Below, piece by piece: positions 1-7,241 of a stretch of DNA of 32,297 nucleotides. The position numbers and the translations under genes were made by a program. Position 1 is the stretch's first letter. Every line of letters begins with the position of its first letter. This stretch comes from Acidobacteriota bacterium (GTDB lineage: Bacteria > Acidobacteriota > UBA6911 > RPQK01 > JAPXNP01). The notes beneath the pieces are model-generated. The model had not been told where the DNA came from and did no database searches. It saw only the letters and a list, made by a program, of their open reading frames with translations. Where the stretch lies: NCBI GenBank assembly GCA_020350445.1, contig CP070717.1, forward strand, positions 4,585,667 through 4,617,963, in the 5' to 3' direction.

Positions 1-192
1 TTTGCTTCTCCCAAGCTTGAGCAGTTCGGATTGAAACCTTCAGGAAAGCTGCAATTTCCTTCCAAGACTCCAAAAGCCGATCTTTGGAGCCAGAAGCCCG
101 GCCATTATTCACCATATGCCCCTCTTTTAACAGGCAAGGCTGGCGAAATTCAAGATTTTGCAGTGAAATCTGTTGTAAAAAGAAAAAAGTAG
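1..192 (+). CDS. C-terminal end of an unidentified protein (partial)
   Basis: Frame 1 is open from the window edge to a TAG at 190-192 and gives 63 residues of a protein that begins outside the window. The piece is rich in Lys, Pro and Ser and ends in a basic tail (VVKRKK). It shows no catalytic motif, membrane segment or recognisable domain. It is more AT-rich than the genes that follow. It ends eight bases before the stop of the convergent sugar kinase gene. No function can be assigned from this fragment. Confidence 0.5.
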   Translation, partial: FASPKLEQFGLKPSGKLQFPSKTPKADLWSQKPGHYSPYAPLLTGKAGEIQDFAVKSVVKRKK

Positions 193-200
193 CTGCGAAT

Positions 201-1154
201 TTATTGTGATTGGTGTCCAGTCTCTCCACCACTGGACCTGCGGAGAAGGTCTTCGACAGTCTCCCGGTTCGGGATCCCCGCTCTACCGCCCAATCGGGTT
301 GCACATAACGCGGCGGCAGCAGACGCAAAGCGGCAAGCTTGCTCGATCGGTTCCTTTCGGGCTACAGCGAGAGCGAAGGCGCCGTGGAAGACGTCACCGC
401 ATCCGGTCGTATCGATCGTTTCTACTGGAATCGCAGGGAATCGGCGGAGGATGTTTCCGTCAAAGGTCGAGCAGCCCTGGTCTCCCAGGGTGATCACAAC
501 GAACTGTCGTGGACGTAGCCACAGGCCCTGGGTGGCCTCGTCGAGATCAACGGAACCCGTGTAAGCCGAGGCAAAGGTCCAGGGTACGACGATGTAGTCG
601 GATGCTTGCAGGAAGGCCTTTGACAGAGGCGTGACATGTTCCGCATCGAGGATCACCGGGAGCCCTTCGCACTGGGCGGCCTGGGCCATTTTCAATCCGC
701 TGTTTCCTGCCCCCGCTGAGACCAGGAGTGTCCTTGTTGTGCGAAACCAGTCGGTGTCAGGGAACTCTTCAGGGTCCGGATACTCAACACCATCCCGTGT
801 GAAGAAGATCGTTCGTTCTCCACTTGTGGTATCGGAGAAGACGAATGCTCGAATCGGTTCTGCGCCGGCGCGTCGGAGAACGAGGCTGGTATCGACTCCA
901 TCCCGTTTGAGCGTTTCGAGAGCTTGAACGGCCATTTCCGAATAGCCGAGGACCCCGGCGAACCTGGCCGATCCTCCCAGGCGGGAAACCGCCGAAAGAG
1001 CGGTGGCGATCACTCCTCCACCCTGCACCGAGAAGGAGGAAAGGGGGACTTTGCCGCCGGGTGGAGGCCACGCTTCAGCAGTACCGATGAAGTCGATACT
1101 GATCGAACCGATGCCTGTAACGTCGAAGCGCGAGTCTCTTGTCGAATTGGGCAG
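201..1154 (-). CDS. PfkB-family carbohydrate kinase, probable CTG start
   Basis: This is a ribokinase-like sugar or nucleoside kinase that would transfer phosphate from ATP to a hydroxyl of its substrate in the cytoplasm. The second PfkB signature is clear: DTTGCGD at residues 248-254, where the last Asp is the catalytic base in the family; the more usual form is DTxGAGD. Near the N-terminus are GIGSISIDF (the first beta strand of the fold) and QGGGVIATALSAVSRLGG, the substrate-side glycine region. From the nearest conventional start (GTG at 1028) the protein would lack the first strand and half of the sugar site. The frame stays open further upstream with no ATG or GTG, and a CTG at 1154-1152 follows AGGAGA with a six-base spacer. 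That start gives 317 residues, normal for PfkB. The substrate cannot be told. The gene lies 35 bases after the cysteine-rich gene and is probably co-transcribed with it. Confidence 0.85.
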   Translation of the reverse strand: MPNSTRDSRFDVTGIGSISIDFIGTAEAWPPPGGKVPLSSFSVQGGGVIATALSAVSRLGGSARFAGVLGYSEMAVQALETLKRDGVDTSLVLRRAGAEPIRAFVFSDTTSGERTIFFTRDGVEYPDPEEFPDTDWFRTTRTLLVSAGAGNSGLKMAQAAQCEGLPVILDAEHVTPLSKAFLQASDYIVVPWTFASAYTGSVDLDEATQGLWLRPRQFVVITLGDQGCSTFDGNILRRFPAIPVETIDTTGCGDVFHGAFALAVARKEPIEQACRFASAAAALCATRLGGRAGIPNRETVEDLLRRSSGGETGHQSQ

Positions 1155-1160
1155 GGAGTT

Positions 1161-1166
1161 TCTCCT
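1161..1166 (-). promoter_or_regulatory. Shine-Dalgarno site that decides a CTG start
   Basis: On the minus strand AGGAGA sits six bases upstream of an in-frame CTG (1154-1152). This is the only well-placed start in the region that keeps the conserved N-terminal strand of the PfkB kinase. CTG starts are rare in bacteria, so the call rests on the spacing and on family length. Confidence 0.5.
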
Positions 1167-1189
1167 GGAGGGTGATCCAGCCGGGTCAC

Positions 1190-1627
1190 CTAATGGACTT
1201 TGTGAACCTTTTCCTCGCTTGCGAAGGCGTGGAGATGCTCTCCGCAGACAAGGAATTCTTGAGTCACGATGGAAGCGTATGAGGCAGGCTCTTCACAGGG
1301 GGGAGCCCCCGGGTTGAGAAAGTCGATGAACTCACAGGTGTCGCCTTTCGCCTCGATTGGGACTACCTTCCCCGTACCCAGGCCGACATACTCGAGAAAG
1401 GCTTCGGCGTCAGCCATCTCTTCAGCCTCCTGCCCGGCATGACGGTCACACAGGTGGTCCTCGACGTAGGTTTCGGTTACCACATAGCGGGGTTCTTCCG
1501 GACAGAAAAAGACAAGCCCGTCTGGATCATCTTCCATATCATCCGGAAAGTAGTCGCAGCAGTCATCCTCTTCCGGCTGGTATGGCTCAACACAGGTTTC
1601 ATGAACCTTCGTACATTGCTCACACAT
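1190..1627 (-). CDS. Small cysteine-rich protein with a duplicated C-C-C-H motif
   Basis: This 145-residue acidic, soluble protein has no family I can name. It holds two similar halves. The first has C23/C24, then C42-PEEP-x-Y with VTE downstream, then LC60-xx-H63. The second has C98, then C111-EEP-xx-Y with VTQ downstream, then VC128-xx-H131. The repeated C...C-EP-Y...VT...C-x2-H pattern looks like a duplicated zinc-binding fold. An extra C2-x2-C5 pair is at the N-terminus. The open frame extends upstream, but the start at ATG 1627 is preferred because GGAGGG lies five bases before it. A perfect 8-bp hairpin directly precedes, and overlaps, that ribosome binding site. The gene is upstream of the PfkB kinase on the same strand and divergent from the CBS gene. 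Metal binding is inferred from the residue pattern only. Confidence 0.7.
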   Translation of the reverse strand: MCEQCTKVHETCVEPYQPEEDDCCDYFPDDMEDDPDGLVFFCPEEPRYVVTETYVEDHLCDRHAGQEAEEMADAEAFLEYVGLGTGKVVPIEAKGDTCEFIDFLNPGAPPCEEPASYASIVTQEFLVCGEHLHAFASEEKVHKVH

Positions 1628-1636
1628 CAGATCCCT

Positions 1637-1665
1637 CCAGTGCTCAAACTCGATTCTAGCACTGG
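1637..1665 (-). promoter_or_regulatory. Perfect inverted repeat abutting a ribosome binding site
   Basis: CCAGTGCT (1637-1644) and AGCACTGG (1658-1665) are perfect 8-base inverted repeats around a 13-base spacer. On the minus strand the last two G of the stem are the first two of the GGAGGG Shine-Dalgarno of the cysteine-rich gene. It could be an RNA hairpin limiting ribosome access or a dimeric DNA operator between divergent genes. The symmetry is seen; the role is inferred. Confidence 0.5.
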
Positions 1666-1825
1666 CCCGTACGATTCCCAAGAACTTGTGAATCAGGCCA
1701 GAGCCGCGAAGTCTGAGATTCTGCTTGGATTAGCGGCCTTTTTCAGTAAGAAATCGCTGTGGCTTGATGTCATTAAGGCATTTCAGATTACTTTCCGTTG
1801 TAAGATAGCTTGCTTGGAGGTAAGA

Positions 1826-2395
1826 ATGAAGACTGTTTTGGTCAGGGACCTGATGTTAGCACTCACGGAATACGCGACGGTTTCCGATGAGGCCACGCTT
1901 TACGACGCGATCGTTGCCCTGGATGAGGCGCATGCAAAGAGTCAGGGTTATTATGGACATCGGGCTGTTCTCGTCTACGACAGTGAACACCGCGTCATTG
2001 GAAAACTGGGACTCTTCGATATGCTGATGGCCCTCGAAGACAAGTACGCTCAGATCGGTGATCTCGAGCGTTTATCGGGTCTTGGGCTCAGCCCCCACTT
2101 TGTGAAGTCGATTTTCAACAACTTCTCCTTCTGGTCGCGTCCCCTGGATGAAGTCTGTGCAGAGGCCGCCAAGCTCCCTGTCTCTGACATCATGCATATC
2201 CTGACCGAGAACGAGTATATCGACGAGTCGGCAAACCTTGACGAAGCCATTCATCAATTGATTATGGGACAGTGGCAGTCGTTGATAGTGACTCGGGGAG
2301 ACGAAATTATCGGAATCCTGAAGTTGAGCGACATCTTCGAGGAGGTTTCGAATAGGATTCGTTCGCACTCGGTGACGCAGTCCATCGAAGGGTGA
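1826..2395 (+). CDS. CBS-domain pair protein
   Basis: A 189-residue cytoplasmic protein made almost only of two CBS motifs, a fold that usually senses adenosine ligands (AMP, ATP, SAM). The first motif starts at VRDLM near residue 5 and closes with VIGKLGLFDML near residues 57-67. The second starts at VSDIM in the 110s and closes with IIGILKLSDIF near residues 163-173. Between them is a helical insert of about 45 residues. No other domain is attached, so it would act as a small regulatory module on a partner or as an oligomer. The frame is open well upstream, but ATG 1826 is chosen because GGAGG lies five bases before it and the protein then begins at the fold. The partner is unknown and no neighbour is an obvious client. 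Confidence 0.85.
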   Translation: MKTVLVRDLMLALTEYATVSDEATLYDAIVALDEAHAKSQGYYGHRAVLVYDSEHRVIGKLGLFDMLMALEDKYAQIGDLERLSGLGLSPHFVKSIFNNFSFWSRPLDEVCAEAAKLPVSDIMHILTENEYIDESANLDEAIHQLIMGQWQSLIVTRGDEIIGILKLSDIFEEVSNRIRSHSVTQSIEG

Positions 2396-2457
2396 TTGGG
2401 GTATAGCCTCCCGAGTTTCCAGACCCGGCAGGATGTCGTCCTCTGCGAGGGCAGTAG

Positions 2458-2976
2458 CTAGGGTTTTGGCCAACCCTTGAAGTTACCTTCGATCAGAATT
2501 CTCCGATATGAAGCGGGAGGGACCAGGAACTCGTGCATCATCTCGAGCAGGTAACGATCCTTGAGGAGTTCCCGATACGATCGATTTCGATCCGGGCGCT
2601 TCTCCGCAGGGTAGCGTGCTTCGGCCTCGTCGTCCGCTTTACGATCCATCTCGAAAGCTAGACTATAGATTGTGCGCGCTACGGCCTCATCTTCGGGCAA
2701 TGAGGGTTTGAAGAGCACGATCTCGGCCAGATTCTTGTAGATGTAGCGAGACTCCCCCGAGAACATATGAATCTTGTACCAGCTCTTCTCCTCCGCTTCG
2801 AGGACGAAGATATCGCCTCGAATTGCCGAGCCAACGACCGTGGAATTGGTCGAGGCACTCGAGCGGATGTTGGCCTTCTCCCGGGTGATCTGGATATATT
2901 CAGCAGCTTGGAGGAGAGGCGCTATTCCAGCTGTGACGGTGAACAGTAGTAGAGCTTTGAAAAACAGTTTCTGCAT
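2458..2976 (-). CDS. Exported protein with a bacterial SH3 domain
   Basis: A 172-residue protein with a Sec signal peptide (basic MQKLFFK, hydrophobic core, likely cleavage after LLQAA near residue 25). An SH3b-like domain follows at about residues 27-88: the ANIRSSASTNSTVVGSAIRG segment and later SWYKIHM are typical of SH3_3 domains that bind peptidoglycan or peptides in the envelope. The remaining 85 residues are charged and helical, with no motif I know. It lies downstream of another exported protein on the same strand and convergent with the CBS gene. The exact ligand is unknown. Confidence 0.8.
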   Translation of the reverse strand: MQKLFFKALLLFTVTAGIAPLLQAAEYIQITREKANIRSSASTNSTVVGSAIRGDIFVLEAEEKSWYKIHMFSGESRYIYKNLAEIVLFKPSLPEDEAVARTIYSLAFEMDRKADDEAEARYPAEKRPDRNRSYRELLKDRYLLEMMHEFLVPPASYRRILIEGNFKGWPKP

Positions 2977-3104
2977 TGATATCCAACAGGTATGGGTTTC
3001 TCAGTTTTTCCTCATTAATACCATATCTTGATCGAAGGGTGACTGCCAACTGGGAGATTCTGCTGGATTTCCGGGGGAAAGGTCGTGGAAGACGATCTCT
3101 GGAC

Positions 3105-3773
3105 TCAATAGATGATTTCACTTCCGGCCTTCCACTTATCGATATCGAACTTCACTTCGAGATCGACACGGTGGGGAATCCAGAGGGCTGTCCTGAAGCG
3201 AAGCGTCGAAGAACGGGCAGAAAGAGTCGGCCTGGGGAATCGGTACAGGGCTTCACCGTATTGCGAATCCCCAGGTGCAATGAATGCTTTCAGTGGGATC
3301 TCTTCGCCTTTTCCGATCTGGACTGACGTATAGGGTTGCAGCAATCGCAATGAGTAACGGTTCAGGTCGTAGTGGAAACTGGGAGGGAAACCGACAACGG
3401 CTACGACCAGTTCTTCTGGAAACCTCATCTCCTCTGCCCGTCTCCGGGTTTCATCAGGATCCACCGGACCGACAACCCTTATGTTGCGTTCTGGCTGGAA
3501 TTGGGCAAATTTGGCCAGCGCCAGACGGACAGGTTCGGCGGACTGGATTCTTACAAAGAACTCGACCTCCATTCGTGAACGGGGTGCGTTGTAGAAGAAG
3601 TAGGGCTTTCTCTTAACCCAGGGGGATTGCCAAAGGATCTTCTGTGTATCTTCCAGGGTCCATTCGGCGGAGGTTTCCCTCTCCCAAAGCTCTTCAGAAA
3701 AGAGCGGCAGGGTTGTTATGCCGAGGCAAATCATGATCAGAAAGGGCCAAGAGCGTCCCAGGAAGCTTTCCAT
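3105..3773 (-). CDS. Exported protein of unknown function
   Basis: A 222-residue protein beginning with a hydrophobic segment (residues 9-25) that reads as a signal peptide ending near LFSEE. The mature part is mostly beta-prone, with alternating charged and aromatic residues, and has no cysteine pair, lipobox or catalytic motif. It may be a periplasmic beta-sandwich protein, but I do not recognise the family. It precedes the SH3-domain gene on the same strand with a 128-base gap, so the two may be co-expressed. It is divergent from the phosphohydrolase operon at 3.9 kb. Confidence 0.65.
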   Translation of the reverse strand: MESFLGRSWPFLIMICLGITTLPLFSEELWERETSAEWTLEDTQKILWQSPWVKRKPYFFYNAPRSRMEVEFFVRIQSAEPVRLALAKFAQFQPERNIRVVGPVDPDETRRRAEEMRFPEELVVAVVGFPPSFHYDLNRYSLRLLQPYTSVQIGKGEEIPLKAFIAPGDSQYGEALYRFPRPTLSARSSTLRFRTALWIPHRVDLEVKFDIDKWKAGSEIIY

Positions 3774-3893
3774 ACGGTTGTTCGACTTTTAGGATACAGC
3801 AAGCAGGCAAACAGCCCGGGCGCCATCGCGATACAATGTAGGGTTTTAGCAGCGAAGACTTTAGATAAATGAAGCAGTTTGCGTGAGGAAGGC

Positions 3894-5894
3894 TTGGGAA
3901 TAAAGAAGGTGTTGCTCCTGGCAATTGTTGGAGCGCTTGGTTTAGTGGTGGCAATTTGGCTCGTTGGTACAGCTGTCCCGTCGACAGCGAGCCATCCCAA
4001 GATGGTCATTCTCGGGGTCGATGGCCTGGATCCGCGTCTGTTGCAGGAGTTTGTCGCTGAAGGGGAGTTGCCCAATTTCGAGAAGTTCATCCAAGCGGGC
4101 AACTTCAGTACGCTCGAGACCACGATGCCTCCTCTGAGTCCGGTTGCCTGGTCCAGCTTTATTTCGGGGATGTCCCCGGGGGGGCACGGTATCTACGATT
4201 TCATTCATCGTGATCCCCAGACAATGATTCCCGAACTTTCCATGTCGAAAGCTGAACCCTCGGACTGGACCCTGGAGTTGGGATCCTATTCAATCCCTCT
4301 TTCGGGTGGCAAGATCGAACAATTGCGCAAGGGAAAAGCCTTCTGGCAGATGCTCGAAGAGGAGGGCATCCCCACAACCGTCTTCCGGATTCCGGCCAAT
4401 TTCCCTCCCGTCGAGTCTCCTGGCCGTTCATTCTCGGGCATGGGTACACCTGATATTCGTGGAACATCGGGGACGTTCTCCTTTTATACGGATGATCCGG
4501 GAAGGGAAGCGGGTGAGGTCTCCGGTGGGGAGATCTTCCGAGTCGCGGTGGAAGATTTCCATGTCAGTTCCCGACTGGTCGGGCCTGAGAACACGTTTCG
4601 GAAGCTCCCTTCGGATGAAGAAGGGGAGGGACCGTCTCACCCCAAGATGCAGGTCGGGTTCGACGTCTATGTTGACCCGGATGAGGCGGTCGCGAAGTTC
4701 GTGGTCCAGGACGATGAGTTCATCCTGAAGGAGGGGGAGTGGAGTGACTGGGTGCGGGTTGATTTTGAAGCGCTTCCCTATGTCGTTGGGGTCAGCGCAA
4801 TCGGTCGTTTCTATCTTCAGCAGGTCCGGCCCTATTTCAAGCTTTATTTGAGCCCTCTTCAGATCAGTCCTGAAGACCCGGCGATGCCCCTTTCGACGCC
4901 GGAGGACTGGGCGGAGGAACTGTTTGGTGAACTCGGAAACTTCTATACCCAGGAACTCCCCGAAGATACGAAGGCTTACTCTGCCGGAATCTTCTCGGGC
5001 CAGGAATTCTGGGAGCAGTCCCAGTTCGTCTATCGAGAGAACCGCCGAATCATGGAACGGTTGTTCGACGAGTATGAGGAAGGTCTGCTGTTCTTCTACT
5101 TTTCGAGTGTTGATCAGGGCTGCCACATGTTGTGGCGGGACCGGGATCCAGAACACCCTTATCATCCGGATGACCTGGGTCTGAAGGATGCGATTCGGAC
5201 TCTCTACCAGGAGATCGACGATTCTCTTGGATATGTTATGGACCGAATCGATGAGGACACCATTCTCATCGTGATGTCAGACCATGGCTTTGCTCCCTTC
5301 TACTGGGGCGTCAATCTCAACTCCTGGCTGTTGCACAACGGCTATGCCGCTCTACTGAATCCTCGTGACCGGGATGACTCGTTCTTTCTTAACGTGGACT
5401 GGAATCGAACACGGGCTTATGCCCTGGGTCTCAACGGGATCTACCTCAATCTGAAGGGGCGTGAACGCCAGGGGATGGTCGACCCCGGAGAGAGCTACGA
5501 GCGTCTTCTGAGTGTCTTGGAGCGGGATCTACTGAATATGGTGGACCCGCGAACCGGCCGTAAGCCTGTTAGCCTGGTGACCCGGCCGAGTCGAGATTTC
5601 GCCGGCTCGCTCAACGCTTCGGGGCCCGATTTGATCGTTGGCTACAGTTGGGGGTACCGGAGTTCGTGGGAGAGTCCTCTGGGTGCCTATCCGCTGGATG
5701 TCTTCATCGACAACGCTGATCCGTGGAGTGGGGACCACAGTATGGACAGTCGAGAAGTCCCGGGGGTTTTGCTGACCAATCTCAAGATCACGACCGATCG
5801 ACCCGCGCTGACAGATCTAACCGTCGGGGTCCTGGATGAATTCGGGATCGCTCCACTACCTGAGATGATCGGGGAAGACTGCCTCGGAAGATGA
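3894..5894 (+). CDS. Membrane-anchored AlkP-superfamily phosphohydrolase (type I phosphodiesterase-like)
   Basis: About 666 residues. One N-terminal membrane segment (about residues 5-27) is followed by an alkaline phosphatase-superfamily catalytic domain facing the periplasm. Metal-site landmarks are GVDGLD (41-46), the nucleophile region with PPLSPVAWSSF and SPGGHGIYDF, then DQGCHMLW, and SDHGF at 462-466. This pattern fits the predicted phosphodiesterase/phosphomutase group that hydrolyses phosphate esters or diesters with two zinc ions; the substrate is unknown. The start is uncertain. TTG 3894 has a GAGGAAGG ribosome site just before it; TTG 3879 is also in frame but lacks one. A five-codon reading frame (ATG 3869 to TGA 3886) lies just upstream and could couple initiation. 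The stop overlaps the start of the MFS gene (ATGA). Confidence 0.85.
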   Translation: MGIKKVLLLAIVGALGLVVAIWLVGTAVPSTASHPKMVILGVDGLDPRLLQEFVAEGELPNFEKFIQAGNFSTLETTMPPLSPVAWSSFISGMSPGGHGIYDFIHRDPQTMIPELSMSKAEPSDWTLELGSYSIPLSGGKIEQLRKGKAFWQMLEEEGIPTTVFRIPANFPPVESPGRSFSGMGTPDIRGTSGTFSFYTDDPGREAGEVSGGEIFRVAVEDFHVSSRLVGPENTFRKLPSDEEGEGPSHPKMQVGFDVYVDPDEAVAKFVVQDDEFILKEGEWSDWVRVDFEALPYVVGVSAIGRFYLQQVRPYFKLYLSPLQISPEDPAMPLSTPEDWAEELFGELGNFYTQELPEDTKAYSAGIFSGQEFWEQSQFVYRENRRIMERLFDEYEEGLLFFYFSSVDQGCHMLWRDRDPEHPYHPDDLGLKDAIRTLYQEIDDSLGYVMDRIDEDTILIVMSDHGFAPFYWGVNLNSWLLHNGYAALLNPRDRDDSFFLNVDWNRTRAYALGLNGIYLNLKGRERQGMVDPGESYERLLSVLERDLLNMVDPRTGRKPVSLVTRPSRDFAGSLNASGPDLIVGYSWGYRSSWESPLGAYPLDVFIDNADPWSGDHSMDSREVPGVLLTNLKITTDRPALTDLTVGVLDEFGIAPLPEMIGEDCLGR

Positions 5895-7204
5895 AAGACC
5901 GCCCGCGGAAGCTCTTCAATCCTCACTTCCTACTGCTCTGGCAGGGGCAGTTCGTAAGCCAGATCGGCACTCAGGCCTTCGTGATCGCCATGATGTACTG
6001 GACCATGGAGGCCACGGGTTCGGCAACGTTGATGGGTGTCCTGATGATGTTGTCGATGCTGCCGGGTATCCTGCTGGCTCCGCTGGGAGGGGCGGTTGCG
6101 GACCGGTTCTCGAGGAAGTTCATTATCATCGTTTCAGATCTGATCGCGGGAGTGGGCGTGGTGGCTGTTGCGCTCCTCTTCTATCACGCCTCAGAGCACA
6201 CCAATCTGCTCTTGACGGGCCTCGTTCTGATCGCGGTGACCAACGGCGTCATTCAGGCGTTTTTCCGGCCGGCAATTCTGGCGGCGATTCCAGACCTGGT
6301 TCCCACTGAGAAGGTGACCGCTGCGAATTCGATGAACCAGTTCTCGTTCCAGTTCTCATCTGTCCTGGGCCAGAGTACCGGCGGTGTTCTGTATGCATTC
6401 CTGGGCGCACCCCTCCTATTCCTGATCGATGGACTCACTTTTCTCTTCTCCGGGATCAGCGAATCCTTTATCCGGATTCCACAGCATCGGGTTGAGCGCG
6501 CCGAGGGTCTCAGCAGTACACTTTCTTCGCTGCACCGGGAATTGATTGAAGGGTTGCGCTATGTCTGGCACTGGAAGGGTATGCGGGACTTTATGCTGCT
6601 GGTCAGCCTGGTGCATTTTTTCGCAATGCCGTTCATTGTGCTGATGCCTTTCTTTGTCGAGACCCGTCTGGGCGGAGGGTCGGACTGGTACGGATACCTG
6701 ATGGCCGGTTTCAGCGGAGGTTCGATCATCGGCTACGCTTCGGCCGCGGCATTCACCCCGTCACCCAGGTACAGGAGTCTTGTTCTGCTCGGATTCCTGG
6801 CCGCCGGTGGCTCCCTGTTTGGCGTTCTCGGGTTTATCGAGGTGCGTATCCTGGCCCTGTTGACCATCATCCTGGCAGGAGCGTTCCTGGGGGTCTTCAG
6901 CATCAATGTGATGACGGTGTTCCAGGTGGCCACGCGAGGCGAATTGAGGGGACGGGTGATGGGTTTGGTCATGACATTGACGAACGCTGCCTCGCCCCTG
7001 GGGATGGTTGTCGGGGGGATCCTGGGAGATCTGAGCGGCAAGAACATCCCCCTGATTTACGGGATCTGCAGTGCCATGATCGTTGCCGTTGTCTTCCTGG
7101 TTGGCTTCAGACCCTCGGTCCGGGAATACCTCACCTTTGATCCCCGCCGTCCCGACCTTGCAAGCGGGGCTTCCGGTCAAAGCAACCTTGAGACTCACTC
7201 TTGA
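5891..7204 (+). CDS. MFS transporter, drug or siderophore exporter type
   Basis: A 437-residue inner-membrane protein with about twelve hydrophobic segments. The loop after the second helix reads GGAVADRFSRKFII, the MFS motif A (GxxxDRxGRR/K), and the N-terminus FNPHFLLLWQGQFVSQIGTQAFVIA resembles the MFS_3 group of proton-driven exporters. Helices run in two bundles with a central loop near residues 195-220. The start codon overlaps the stop of the phosphohydrolase gene as ATGA, with GGAAG just before it, so the two are translationally coupled. This suggests, but does not prove, that the exporter moves a product or substrate of the phosphohydrolase. No substrate can be read from the sequence. 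Confidence 0.88.
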   Translation: MKDRPRKLFNPHFLLLWQGQFVSQIGTQAFVIAMMYWTMEATGSATLMGVLMMLSMLPGILLAPLGGAVADRFSRKFIIIVSDLIAGVGVVAVALLFYHASEHTNLLLTGLVLIAVTNGVIQAFFRPAILAAIPDLVPTEKVTAANSMNQFSFQFSSVLGQSTGGVLYAFLGAPLLFLIDGLTFLFSGISESFIRIPQHRVERAEGLSSTLSSLHRELIEGLRYVWHWKGMRDFMLLVSLVHFFAMPFIVLMPFFVETRLGGGSDWYGYLMAGFSGGSIIGYASAAAFTPSPRYRSLVLLGFLAAGGSLFGVLGFIEVRILALLTIILAGAFLGVFSINVMTVFQVATRGELRGRVMGLVMTLTNAASPLGMVVGGILGDLSGKNIPLIYGICSAMIVAVVFLVGFRPSVREYLTFDPRRPDLASGASGQSNLETHS

Positions 7205-7212
7205 CGTGAGTC
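7192..7212 (+). terminator. Short perfect hairpin at the end of the MFS gene
   Basis: GACTCAC (7192-7198) and GTGAGTC (7206-7212) form a perfect 7-bp stem with a 7-base loop that includes the MFS stop region. Only a short T-containing stretch (CTTTCT) follows, so it would be at most a weak or partial terminator, or an RNA-stabilising stem before the transporter gene at 7242. Confidence 0.35.
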
Positions 7213-7241
7213 CTTTCTGGCCTTAGCGTGTTGCACCAGAC

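Noticed and set aside
2396-2457. A terminator between the convergent CBS and SH3 genes
   Set aside because: Only short imperfect pairings and no T-run on either strand.
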